Source: Planctomycetota bacterium (GTDB taxonomy: Bacteria; Planctomycetota; Planctomycetia; Pirellulales; Lacipirellulaceae). From it: a stretch of DNA of 64,000 nucleotides. Location: NCBI GenBank assembly GCA_029259945.1, contig JAJDEF010000040.1, positions 1 through 64,000 of the forward strand, given 5' to 3'. This document shows positions 1 through 8,594 of the stretch, one piece after another (position 1 is the first letter of the stretch; each line of letters starts with the position of its first letter). The notes beneath the pieces are model-generated. The model was not told the DNA's origin, made no database searches, and was given only the letters and a program-made list of their open reading frames with translations. The position numbers and the translations under genes are program-made.

Positions 1-865
<865 letters not shown>

Positions 866-1046
866 TATAACCATTAACTTCGGCCACTCCCGAGGGAGCT
901 TCGAAGAAATGAGCCAATTAAGTGTTTGAAAAGCTACTCCATCAACACCCGAAAGTGTCAACTTCATAGCCGTACAGTCTTGTGCTGGCAAAACTCAAGA
1001 ATTGATCGAAGATCATTTCTTGAAATTAATAGAAGTCACTAACCAA

Positions 1047-1060
1047 ATTGTCAAAGAGCA
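1047..1060 (-). promoter_or_regulatory. boxA-like antitermination site in the rRNA leader
   Basis: On the minus strand the leader reads TGCTCTTTGACAAT, one base different from the E. coli rrn boxA core TGCTCTTTAACAA. It lies between the promoter and the 16S start, about 185 nt before the mature RNA. BoxA RNA binds NusB/NusE and lets polymerase read through terminators; that function is known for the motif and inferred here. Confidence 0.7.
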
Positions 1061-1103
1061 AAATCTCTCCGCCATAATCCCAGCTAGCAGCCGAGGCCAG
1101 ACG

Positions 1104-1152
1104 AATAAAAAATCTCAGCTCCCACGGGGCTCGCCCACGTGTTTGGCTGAGA
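1104..1152 (-). terminator. hairpin plus U-run at the start of the rRNA leader (attenuator-like)
   Basis: On the minus strand TCTCAGC (1152-1146) pairs perfectly with GCTGAGA (1119-1113). There is additional pairing potential inside (CACG with CGTG), and a run of six T follows at 1112-1107. The form is that of an intrinsic terminator. No minus-strand gene lies upstream that it could serve, and the promoter at 1159-1186 would start transcription almost exactly at the base of the stem. It may be an attenuator overcome by antitermination, or a 5' stability hairpin. Confidence 0.55.
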
Positions 1153-1158
1153 CGTGTG

Positions 1159-1186
1159 ATTCTACCAATCGGCTCGTACCTGTCAA
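1159..1186 (-). promoter_or_regulatory. Strong sigma-70-type promoter for the 16S transcript
   Basis: Minus strand: -35 TTGACA (1186-1181, consensus), a 16-bp spacer and -10 TAGAAT (1164-1159, five of six). The predicted start is near 1152. An A/T-rich stretch around 1200-1225 sits where an UP element would be. This is the best promoter match in the 500 bp upstream of the rRNA. Confidence 0.7.
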
Positions 1187-1363
1187 CGCCTTCAGTGCGA
1201 AGAAGCAAAAATTGTTTGATTTTCTTGGGTGACTCACTCGATTAGCGATGAGAATCCTTACAGACGCTAGCCTGAGGGCTCTTAGCACCTTAACTTTCTA
1301 CTAGGCAGGCGATAAGCTGGAGGGTTCTGGTTTTTTCCGGTTCTTACAGAAGGTATTCGCCTG

Positions 1364-1783
1364 ATGGCTTGTCGAGGCATTCGCGGGGCTACCACGATTC
1401 GCGAGAATGAACGCGAAGAAATTCTTGTCGCAACCCGGCAACTGTTGGCGCTTTTGATCCGTCAAAACGAGATCGAACCGCAGGACGTGGCCAGTGCCTC
1501 GTTTACGACGACTCCAGACATTGATGCCGAGTTTCCGGCACTTGCCGCACGCCAACTGGGATGGCTTGACGTGCCCCTGCTCTGTGGGCACGAAATGAGT
1601 GTGCCCGGCGGCTTGCCACTATGCATCCGTGTGATGATCCACTGGAATACTGATAAACGGCAGGACGAAATCCACCACGTCTATGTCCGAGATGCCGAGC
1701 GACTTCGGCCAGACCTCTCGAAGCTACCGCCTGTGGACTGGGAAGAATTGGAGCAGTGGATCGGCGAGCAGATGGAGAGTTAG
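1364..1783 (+). CDS. aroH: Chorismate mutase, AroH type
   Basis: A protein of 139 residues of the monofunctional trimeric AroH family, which converts chorismate to prephenate in Phe/Tyr synthesis in the cytosol. The start RGIRGATT matches Bacillus AroH. The residues known to act in that enzyme appear in register: Arg7, Glu77 (in CGHEM), Arg89 (in CIRVM), Tyr107 (in HHVYV) and Arg115 (in RLRPDL). It carries about 12 extra C-terminal residues ([16 protein letters not shown]). GAAGG at 1349-1353 is a plausible ribosome site for the ATG. Its stop codon overlaps the stop of the convergent PEP-CTERM gene, so there is no space for a separate terminator. Confidence 0.93.
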   Translation: MACRGIRGATTIRENEREEILVATRQLLALLIRQNEIEPQDVASASFTTTPDIDAEFPALAARQLGWLDVPLLCGHEMSVPGGLPLCIRVMIHWNTDKRQDEIHHVYVRDAERLRPDLSKLPPVDWEELEQWIGEQMES

Positions 1784-2412
1784 CGCCGTCGTCCACGGGC
1801 ACGATTGCCCCACGCTAACAAAGCAATGATTGCAATCACTCCAGTGCTTGGCTCGGGCACCGATAACGGGACGACGACAGTGTTGAGGGTAGGGGTGTGT
1901 ACCGTGAATCCTGAGTTGCTGTCATAAACACGAGCGTCAACATTTCCAAACGCAGGTGCCGCCCCTCCGTAAGTACCCTGGGCGACGAGTAGTTTAGCAT
2001 CGTAATTTTGCTGCACGAAAGTATGAGATCCGGGGGGCGCAAGCAACGAACCCGCTGATTGTCCAAAGTTATAAACTGCTCCGGCGCCAGTTAGATTCTG
2101 GCTGCCACCAAATGGACTGAGATCGTCACGAAACTGGGTGAACGCCTCTACCAGAGTGCCGCCAAAGTTTGCGATCGACACAGGCAACTGCAAATCAACC
2201 GGCAAATCAACATTATTCAGCCAGACAGCAACAAATTGCAGGCCGGCATTATCGCCCGGACTGGATTCACCGAAAAGTTGCCAGTTGCCAGCACCCCACT
2301 CCAAGCTGTAGGTAACCGTAGACGCCCGCGAGACCGAAGTGGATAGAAAAACAGATATAGCTAAGGCCGCAACAACCAGCCATGGCCGGCCAAAAAAACT
2401 CATACGACGCAT
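1780..2412 (-). CDS. PEP-CTERM sorted extracellular protein, function unknown
   Basis: About 210 residues with an N-terminal signal peptide (MRRMSFF then a hydrophobic stretch ending SRAS). The body is beta-rich and of no family I recognise. The C-terminus is a sorting tail: VPEPST, a hydrophobic helix, then the basic end RARGRRR. PEP-CTERM tails are recognised by exosortase/EpsH-type enzymes, which process or anchor exported proteins; no exosortase gene is in this window. I chose the ATG at 2412 because GGGAG lies six bases upstream; an upstream in-frame ATG at 2439 lacks this. Its stop overlaps that of aroH. Confidence 0.8.
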   Translation of the reverse strand: MRRMSFFGRPWLVVAALAISVFLSTSVSRASTVTYSLEWGAGNWQLFGESSPGDNAGLQFVAVWLNNVDLPVDLQLPVSIANFGGTLVEAFTQFRDDLSPFGGSQNLTGAGAVYNFGQSAGSLLAPPGSHTFVQQNYDAKLLVAQGTYGGAAPAFGNVDARVYDSNSGFTVHTPTLNTVVVPLSVPEPSTGVIAIIALLAWGNRARGRRR

Positions 2413-2630
2413 TGAAGACTCCCAATTGTAGAAAAGCACAAAAACGACTTACCACTTACCAATATTCTTTTGCAAGGAGATGAAGCTCACTAGCGGCCCA
2501 ACTGGGTAAATTGGAGAATATCGAAAAGGGAAGCAGCGCCTGTCTAGAGTGTCCCGAAAAGCTAGACACTTGAGTTTAGTGACACAATAGGCCTATTGCA
2601 AGCAATCGGGGTGCCAAAAGTGCTGAAAAG

Positions 2631-4211
2631 TCAGCGGTTTCTGCCCCTTGCCGTACAAAACAGCCCAACCAGCAGAAAAACGCTAAAACCTAGCAATGTT
2701 GATGGTTCGGGAATCGACCCCACCACCACGGGCATCCCCGTATCAGGGTCGAGGACTAACACCCCCTCCCCTGCAAGAGGTGCTGAAGCAGAACCAATCT
2801 GCATCTGCCAATTGTCTTGCAAAATCGCCACATCGAACAAATTCACTATCCCATCCCCATTCACGTCGCCTTGAGCAAACGTACCCCACTCTTGCCAATT
2901 GTCTTGCAAAATCGCCACATCGAACAAGTTCACGGTGCCATCCAAGTTAATATCGCCAGGCAGCCAAGCCTGAAACTTCATTAAAGGATCGCCCACAACG
3001 GTGTTGACGTAAGAAAGTTGCCGCGTGGCATTCCAGGCGGCTTCGACAAAAGTGAGCCCCGATTCACCCGGCAGCGCGCCGTTGGCGGGAAGCAACATTT
3101 CGAACAGCAAATCTTCGTTGGTCACGTTGTCATGGCCGTTGTAAGGCTCTTGCACGTGCCCGAGGCCAGCCGTGCCACCTGCTTCCAACCACTCAGCGAT
3201 CAAGCCTTGGGATTGAGCATGGGCTGGATCGAAGCTGAGAGCATTGAAACTTTCATGGGTGAGAAAGACCGCGCCATTGGCCAAATCAAACTGAAGCTGA
3301 TTCTGGATATAGCCGCTCTCAAGGCCACCAGTTCCGTCGTTCGTGCCGTGACTGACATAGCCAAGAACCGGCCCCGGGGCCGTAGTCGTGGCGGTGTCGT
3401 TATTCTCGTAGACAAAGGCTTGATTAGCGTTGGTGAGCACGTTTTTTAGACCAGGGCCGGGGCCGCCACCATCTGCTAGTTGATCTACCCCGGCGGTCGG
3501 ATCGTCGTCGGCCACCACATACTGCCCCTGCGGCACGACAAACACCTTTTGGGCCCGATCAATAGCGGCATTCACCGAAGCCACACTATACCCGTCAAGT
3601 CGAGAGGCAAGTCGAATGTCGCCATTGATTGGGTCGGATCCCAAGCGGACAAACGGGCCGCCCGAGTTGTAATAAGGATTGGAGCCCAGTGATGTATCGA
3701 ATTGAGGGAAGCCAGCGAAAAAGAACTGGTCGCCCATTTTGTCGAGCGAATTAATCGAATCAATTCGCGTCAACTCACTCTCAAGGCTGGAATAGCGTTT
3801 CCAACTGAACGAGGTACTCCCCGCAGGTTGGCTCCCTGCGTCGATCCTCAGTGGCATCCCTTTGGTCGTGACGATCACATCGATCGAATCCGTGATCCCA
3901 TTGATTGCACTCAGCACTTGCGGCCGAATCACCGAAAGATAACCGTCGGCAGAGACTTCCTCCGAAGTGCTGCCGCTAAGAATCGAATCGATACCCGAGA
4001 TGGGGAGAAGATGAACTCCAGGCCTTGCCTGAGCATAATGCGCGGCAATCTGAAATCCGTCGCCTGCGGGGCCGGCATCACCGTTATAAAGCACAAGGAC
4101 ATTAGGCGCGTCTAGGCCCGAGGCAGACGTAACGTGGGCGGCCCACAGAAAGCAGATTGCTAACGGTCGAAAAAAGAAGGGAAATAATCTATCGTGTTCA
4201 CAGAAACACAT
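2631..4211 (-). CDS. TIGR03790-like exported protein with dockerin-type repeats and PEP-CTERM tail
   Basis: A protein of 526 residues. After a signal peptide, residues about 35-415 resemble the TIGR03790 family of unknown function (NVLVLYNGDAG; the long GI-D-VIVTTKGMPLRID stretch; a late LSYVNTVVGDPLMKF). Next come two dockerin-type repeats of calcium-loop type (DINLDGTVNLFDVAILQDNW and DVNGDGIVNLFDVAILQDNW), about residues 420-470. It ends in a PEP-CTERM tail (IPEPST, hydrophobic helix, ARGRNR). The two dockerin units are nearly identical in DNA over 41 bp (2806-2846 and 2893-2933, one difference), which suggests a recent internal duplication. The start is uncertain within the first few codons. 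Confidence 0.78.
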   Translation of the reverse strand: MCFCEHDRLFPFFFRPLAICFLWAAHVTSASGLDAPNVLVLYNGDAGPAGDGFQIAAHYAQARPGVHLLPISGIDSILSGSTSEEVSADGYLSVIRPQVLSAINGITDSIDVIVTTKGMPLRIDAGSQPAGSTSFSWKRYSSLESELTRIDSINSLDKMGDQFFFAGFPQFDTSLGSNPYYNSGGPFVRLGSDPINGDIRLASRLDGYSVASVNAAIDRAQKVFVVPQGQYVVADDDPTAGVDQLADGGGPGPGLKNVLTNANQAFVYENNDTATTTAPGPVLGYVSHGTNDGTGGLESGYIQNQLQFDLANGAVFLTHESFNALSFDPAHAQSQGLIAEWLEAGGTAGLGHVQEPYNGHDNVTNEDLLFEMLLPANGALPGESGLTFVEAAWNATRQLSYVNTVVGDPLMKFQAWLPGDINLDGTVNLFDVAILQDNWQEWGTFAQGDVNGDGIVNLFDVAILQDNWQMQIGSASAPLAGEGVLVLDPDTGMPVVVGSIPEPSTLLGFSVFLLVGLFCTARGRNR

Positions 4212-4332
4212 GGGCAGAGGTCACCTGGATCGCCCTCACTCGCCCCCCCTTCCCCAAACTGTCGCGAGCAGCGCAAACTATTCGGCAAAGAAAAAAATAA
4301 GTAGGCCGACGTATAGGAAAAAACTTTCTCGG

Positions 4333-5118
4333 TCAAACCCTCCTTGTACCTCGTGCGAATAAGCCCAGGCTTCCAAGGGCGAACATTAGCAGCGAGCTAG
4401 GCTCGGGAGCAGGAACTGGCACGCCTGTATTGAGCAGGTCGCCCAAGTCGCTCTTGCCAGAAGCCAATCCTGCGGAAATCTGGGCACTGTCAAACTTAGG
4501 GCCGTTGGTCGCCGAGTAGAATAGGAGGGCACTGTAGTTGCCAACATCCAATGTCCCCACAGAGCTACTAGGTCCAGTCGACGACTTGAAATGCCACAGC
4601 GACGAGGTGGGATCAACCCCACCGAGAAATTCTGTCGCCGGGATGCCATTCGCTCCGGTCGGATCAATATCGCCATTACCACCTGTGCCACTACCGTAGG
4701 TTGATACAGGAATAAAGGACGGCGCGGTGCCCTGCACCCCACTACTGAAAACAAGGCCTACAGAAAAAATGTCGGCTTTGGGGGTAGTGGGCGCGAGCAT
4801 GTGGATCTGATACGCGTACACATAATCAGTCGGAGCAACAGAGTGCGTAAACGGAATGCTAAACTCTGTCAGGAAATCATCAAACTTACCAGGGGAGAAT
4901 ACGGCGTAATCGATGTCTGCATTCACATCGTTGTCAGGAAAGAGAAGTCCACCAAAGCCATCATCAAAATGCCCGCTAAGCGCACGAGTTCCCTGGAAAG
5001 CGGAAATCGCGTTGGACGAAGTTGCCAAAGCGCCTGCCTGTACAGCAGTCGCGGCTGAAGCCATCGCCATGGCAACTAGCGACAATACGAAACTAAACTG
5101 CAGATTCCGAAGGTTCAT
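4333..5118 (-). CDS. PEP-CTERM sorted exported protein, paralogue of the next gene upstream
   Basis: A protein of 261 residues with a signal peptide (to about residue 28, ATAVQAG), a beta-rich body and the tail APEPSSLLMFALGSLGLFA followed by RGTRRV. It shares with the protein at 5251-5871 the order D-x-DYAVF, KFDDF, a Tyr-rich VYAYQIHML, and a later SSLWHFKSS/FYSATNGP block. The two look like a tandem duplication. Function unknown; expected to be exported and processed by an exosortase system encoded elsewhere. Confidence 0.78.
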   Translation of the reverse strand: MNLRNLQFSFVLSLVAMAMASAATAVQAGALATSSNAISAFQGTRALSGHFDDGFGGLLFPDNDVNADIDYAVFSPGKFDDFLTEFSIPFTHSVAPTDYVYAYQIHMLAPTTPKADIFSVGLVFSSGVQGTAPSFIPVSTYGSGTGGNGDIDPTGANGIPATEFLGGVDPTSSLWHFKSSTGPSSSVGTLDVGNYSALLFYSATNGPKFDSAQISAGLASGKSDLGDLLNTGVPVPAPEPSSLLMFALGSLGLFARGTRRV

Positions 5119-5250
5119 CCAAATTGCTCCTTCAATAGTTCAAACGCTTGATGCTGCTCAGCTACCCTAACAAACCTCAAAACACCTAGTAACCAGTAGT
5201 AAACAGTCAATAAAAGTTTGACACAATTAAACTTATAATGTGATCAGTGC

Positions 5251-5871
5251 TTATTTTTTTCGTCGTGTTGCTAACAGTGCGAACGCTCCGACCATCGCCA
5301 AGCAAACACCTGCAGGCTCCGGAATTGCCGTAGGCCCTGGAGTAGGGATCCCGACAAGCAGAGAAGACGTGCCACCATTGATGGTCAAAGAGACGCCTGA
5401 AATGGGCGTATTGGGACTTGAGAATACCATGATTTCGCTCACTTCGGTGTTCAGCAGGTTAGGTGCGCTGAAAAGCCAAGTCGCGTTCCCGCTGCTGAAG
5501 AGCGCTGTGGAAGGGGCAACCTCGCCAGCAGCATTCAAAAAGGAGCTAATATCACCGCTCACTGGGTTCGAAACACCAATGATTTCTGTACTAATCGCGG
5601 CAGCACCCGTATTAGTAATCTGGTAGGCGTAAACGACACCCCCGAGTGGTGCATAGCCAGAAGATGGAAATGCACTTGAAAACTCAGAGGCGGTGAAGAC
5701 CGAATAATCCAGATCGCCCACAAGCGAACCGCTCGAGAAAGTGCTAGATCCGCTGAAGCCACTAAACGCAACCGCGTTTGCGTTGCCATTGAGAACGCCC
5801 GCATGAACCGGGGCGATAATTAGAAAAGAAAATAATGCGATTAAAGCTAGAAGATTACATTTGTTAAACAT
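5251..5871 (-). CDS. PEP-CTERM sorted exported protein
   Basis: About 206 residues. The ATG at 5871 (MFNKCNLLALIALF) directly opens a signal peptide ending APVHAG and has GGGGAG nine bases upstream. A longer in-frame opening from 5967 would put 32 non-hydrophobic residues before the signal peptide and is less likely. The body holds GDLDYSVF, EFSSAF, VVYAYQI and LFSSGNATWLFSAP, matching its downstream neighbour. The tail is AIPEPAG, a hydrophobic helix and ATRRKK. Function unknown. Confidence 0.77.
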   Translation of the reverse strand: MFNKCNLLALIALFSFLIIAPVHAGVLNGNANAVAFSGFSGSSTFSSGSLVGDLDYSVFTASEFSSAFPSSGYAPLGGVVYAYQITNTGAAAISTEIIGVSNPVSGDISSFLNAAGEVAPSTALFSSGNATWLFSAPNLLNTEVSEIMVFSSPNTPISGVSLTINGGTSSLLVGIPTPGPTAIPEPAGVCLAMVGAFALLATRRKK

Positions 5872-6190
5872 CACTAGCGGCTCCCCATCTGAGTAGAATT
5901 CAACGTTGATTAGATCGAAGTATGAGCTTTGCCCCAGGAGAGAGATTTCCCTCTCTAAGACACACATGCCCGCATGCTACCATGCCCTGCAGGCGGGTCA
6001 ATCAAAAAGTAACGATTTTTTGGCTATTTCTGATTATCAGGGTTTGCTTAGGCCTCACGGCCAAAATCCATCTAAGCCCGCAAGCGACAGTAACTACTTA
6101 CTTAATCAGCATTTAAGAGCAGAGCAAGCGAGGACGCAGTCGAAAGGATAGAGATCCACAACCCGCGCCCAACAACTCGCGCCCAAAAAG
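5872..6190 (+). other. Gene-free stretch upstream of a PEP-CTERM gene
   Basis: No convincing coding region. It holds one GC-rich inverted repeat (CCCGC at 5969-5973 with GCGGG at 5993-5997). It presumably contains the promoter of the minus-strand gene starting at 5871, but I cannot point to clear boxes. Confidence 0.5.
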
Positions 6191-6274
6191 TACCCGAGAG
6201 AGGATTTGAACCTCCACCCACTTGCGTGGACATGGACCTGAACCATGCGCGTCTGCCAATTCCGCCACTCGGGC
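6191..6274 (-). tRNA. tRNA-Leu, anticodon CAG
   Basis: On the minus strand an 84-nt cloverleaf. The acceptor GCCCGAG (6274-6268) pairs with CTCGGGT (6198-6192, one G-U pair), with discriminator A at 6191. The anticodon stem is CATGG/CCATG around loop TTCAGGT (anticodon CAG). There is a long variable arm (GTCCACGCAAGTGGGT) as in Leu tRNAs, and a T arm GGAGGTTCAAATCCTC. The 3' CCA is not encoded, consistent with the CCA-adding enzyme gene at 15579. Confidence 0.95.
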
Positions 6275-6329
6275 CGAGTGAGGCCCCTACGATGCCAAAA
6301 CCAGGGCGTTGCCGCAAGGGGCAACGAGC

Positions 6330-6665
6330 TTAGTAGCGAGTCATCTCGGGCTCGACCTCAACCGCCCAAGCATCGATCCCGCCTGCCATCGAGACTGCCT
6401 TCCGAAATCCCTGTTGTCGCAACCAAGCAACCGTCTGTGCGCTACGCATGCCATGGTGGCAGTAGACAATAAGCGGCTCGTCTTCTTTACCTGCCAATTC
6501 TTGCTTTCGCTCCGCGATTTGGCTCATCGGCAAGAGCTGTGAACCCTGAATGGCAACCAGCGAGTATTCGTCAGACTCACGACAGTCGAGCAGCGTTATG
6601 CGCTGCCCGGCTGCACGCATTTGGGCCACTTCTTGGCACGATATTTCTAAGTCGAGATCAGGCAT
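6330..6665 (-). CDS. Single-domain rhodanese-like protein
   Basis: A protein of 111 residues forming one rhodanese domain. It has LLDCRE near residue 28, the active-site loop with Cys69 (YCHHGMRS) and the closing GFRKAVSMAGGIDAW. Proteins of this size move sulfane sulfur between carriers; the natural donor and acceptor cannot be told from sequence. The C-H-H-G-M-R loop resembles the GlpE/YgaP-like group. No signal peptide, so cytosolic. It lies between a tRNA gene and the DUF1559 gene, with a terminator at 6713-6755 separating it from the latter. Confidence 0.88.
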   Translation of the reverse strand: MPDLDLEISCQEVAQMRAAGQRITLLDCRESDEYSLVAIQGSQLLPMSQIAERKQELAGKEDEPLIVYCHHGMRSAQTVAWLRQQGFRKAVSMAGGIDAWAVEVEPEMTRY

Positions 6666-6712
6666 GCTGTTGTATTTTCAGGTCAAAGGGGGGCCTAATG
6701 GTCCCGCTGAAG

Positions 6713-6755
6713 TCAAACAAAAACACCGCCGCAGCACTAGGGGCCACGGCGGTGT
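6713..6755 (-). terminator. Intrinsic terminator of the DUF1559 gene
   Basis: On the minus strand ACACCGCCG (6755-6747) pairs with CGGCGGTGT (6731-6723), a perfect nine-bp stem, followed directly by a T-rich tract (TTTTTGTTT). It sits about 40 bp after the DUF1559 stop codon. Confidence 0.85.
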
Positions 6756-6795
6756 GATCAACGGTTTAACTAACCTTGAAGCAAAGGCTAGGTGT

Positions 6796-8070
6796 TTACA
6801 GGTCTGAAGTGTCGACGACTTCGTTTCCAGCACGTGTTACCAAGTGCATGTAGACGGTCGCATCGACCGATTCATCAATCGAAGTACCGTGAGCATCTGC
6901 CCAAGCGTGGAGAACCGCAGCAGGGTGAGCACTACTAGGCCCATACTGACGAACCTCAGAACCATGTGGGCTGGGATCTTGGTAGTTGAGACCGCCCTTC
7001 TTTACGTTGTTTCCCACGTTAAGTGCGGAAACTCTCGTACTACTGGCGGAGATGCCAACGGTGAGTCTGGGGGGGCTAGGCGTGGCAAGTTTTTCTACCT
7101 CAACCGTCGTCCCAGGATTAATCGCTACGACATAGGTCGAAAGGCCACTCACCCAGGCAGCATACCGTTCTTCGCGCGACTCGGTGAACAAAATAGTGTT
7201 GGAAGTGCCATCGCGAATACCACTAAAATTCACGCCTCGAGCTCGATTTTTGCCTAAGTCAAAAATGCTCTGTGATTCCTGGTAGTTAGGGTCAGGCGTT
7301 GCAGGAATCGTGTTGGATGCGAAAACAATAACCCCATTACCAGCCCGAGGTTTTGCCCTGTTAGAAGTCCTCCAACTATCGTAGAGCGTGCCTGGCCCAT
7401 TTTGAGGATCTTGGGCGTCACCAGTCCCATTTTCGTTGTAATGCGTCGAAGGAATGGCCACGTAATTTCCGACGGCAACGTCACCACCACCAGTAGTAGG
7501 GGTGTCGTAGTGGGCCTCGGGTTTTGATGTGACGAGATCGCCAGGATAACTAGGGCATATAAAGGCTTCGACCTTCTGCTGCCAAACCCAAGGCTTCTTA
7601 TTGATAGTCGTGTTGCTGGGGTCTGTTAACGCCACTTTAGGGTGAAATGGGCCGATCTTAAGGCCGCCTGAACCGTCGACGTTCCCGGCTGAGATCGTCG
7701 TACCGCCATCACCAAATTCCGTGTCGCGGGCTAAATTATAGATATTCGACAGTTCCATTTCAGGCAGGATTTGGAAAAGCCAGCTATAGCCATCCTCATT
7801 ATCCTGCCTAATTTGCTTCACGCTGGGATCAGCTGCCCCGGTGTGATAAAAGGCGGTCGAGGCGAGTGGCATCTGGCCTTTTTTGCGATCCGCGAAGTTG
7901 TGGACCGCTAAGGCGATATTCTTAATGTTGTTTAGGCACGAATTTCTCCGCGCTGCTTCACGTGCCGCCTGAATGGCAGGGAGCAGTAGTCCTACCAAAA
8001 CGCCGATGATGGCAATCACCACCAACAGCTCAACGAGGGTAAAACCTCGCCTAGATTGCTTTGCATCCAT
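6796..8070 (-). CDS. DUF1559 protein with prepilin-type N-terminal signal
   Basis: A protein of 424 residues. The start [20 protein letters not shown] is a class III (prepilin peptidase) signal, with cleavage expected after Gly9 and a methylated Phe. The helix continues with [20 protein letters not shown], the hallmark of the planctomycete DUF1559 family. The C-terminal part has the usual late block ([20 protein letters not shown]). These proteins are very numerous in Planctomycetes and are thought to form pseudopilin-like surface or secretion structures; no exact role is known. Monocistronic, with a clear terminator downstream. Confidence 0.93.
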   Translation of the reverse strand: MDAKQSRRGFTLVELLVVIAIIGVLVGLLLPAIQAAREAARRNSCLNNIKNIALAVHNFADRKKGQMPLASTAFYHTGAADPSVKQIRQDNEDGYSWLFQILPEMELSNIYNLARDTEFGDGGTTISAGNVDGSGGLKIGPFHPKVALTDPSNTTINKKPWVWQQKVEAFICPSYPGDLVTSKPEAHYDTPTTGGGDVAVGNYVAIPSTHYNENGTGDAQDPQNGPGTLYDSWRTSNRAKPRAGNGVIVFASNTIPATPDPNYQESQSIFDLGKNRARGVNFSGIRDGTSNTILFTESREERYAAWVSGLSTYVVAINPGTTVEVEKLATPSPPRLTVGISASSTRVSALNVGNNVKKGGLNYQDPSPHGSEVRQYGPSSAHPAAVLHAWADAHGTSIDESVDATVYMHLVTRAGNEVVDTSDL

Positions 8071-8594
8071 TTTGATGCCTCCTTCTCAAAGAGAATCGAA
8101 ATAAATAGAAATAAAAACAGACCTCTTCCCACATCCACGACATGGGTACCCCTAAAAGCCGGGCGTAGCACTGCGATAACGTCTACAAAATGATCCGCGA
8201 TGAACCTGGAGCCCTAAAAAAACCCACAAGTGCATAAGAACCACCCGACCAAACAAGGGTCTACAATACGCAGTCATTCTACGTGGACACGCCCAAGGTT
8301 GTCAATCGACCTGCAAAAAGCTCGATCTGAGCCGAGTCGAGGCTGGTTTCTAACCAAGCATTTTGGCCTTTTGGGGCACTTTCTCTTGTTCGTTGCCCAC
8401 TCGTGACCGACCGTTCTCTGTATTGCCGCGGTTTCAGCACGAAAATACCGATGCGCATCTTGCGAGAGGTTGCTCTAATAAGGTTTACTCTATCGGCAGA
8501 CTTCTCTGGGAAGGGGATGAGAATCTCGGATTTTCAAGCTCTTTGTGCGGTATCTCTAAGGGCCGGGGTTGATTTGCATGGAAACGGAGCTGGT
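8071..8594 (+). other. Gene-free divergent intergenic region
   Basis: It lies between the divergent DUF1559 gene and the addB-like gene. The addB reading frame stays open upstream of 8595, but the conceptual peptide has no domain character and no ribosome site, so I treat it as non-coding. I see no convincing promoter pair, repeat or RNA. Confidence 0.5.

Noticed and set aside
957..962. A second TTGACA on the minus strand before 16S as an rRNA promoter
   Set aside because: No acceptable -10 at 16-18 bp; the promoter at 1159-1186 is far better.
1026..1054. TTGACA-17-TATTAA on the minus strand as promoter
   Set aside because: The TTGACA is part of the boxA-like TGCTCTTTGACAAT; overlap with boxA makes an antitermination role more likely, though a secondary promoter is not excluded.
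2547..2569. Hairpin AGTGTC/GACACT downstream of the TIGR03790-like gene as terminator
   Set aside because: The stem is only six bp and no T-run follows on the minus strand.
2806..2933. Cellulosome-like dockerin system
   Set aside because: No cohesin or scaffold gene is visible; single dockerin-type repeats with PEP-CTERM tails are common in planctomycetes.
8403..8594. Longer start for the addB-like protein
   Set aside because: Extra 64 residues show no domain, and the Walker A motif and ribosome site fit the start at 8595.
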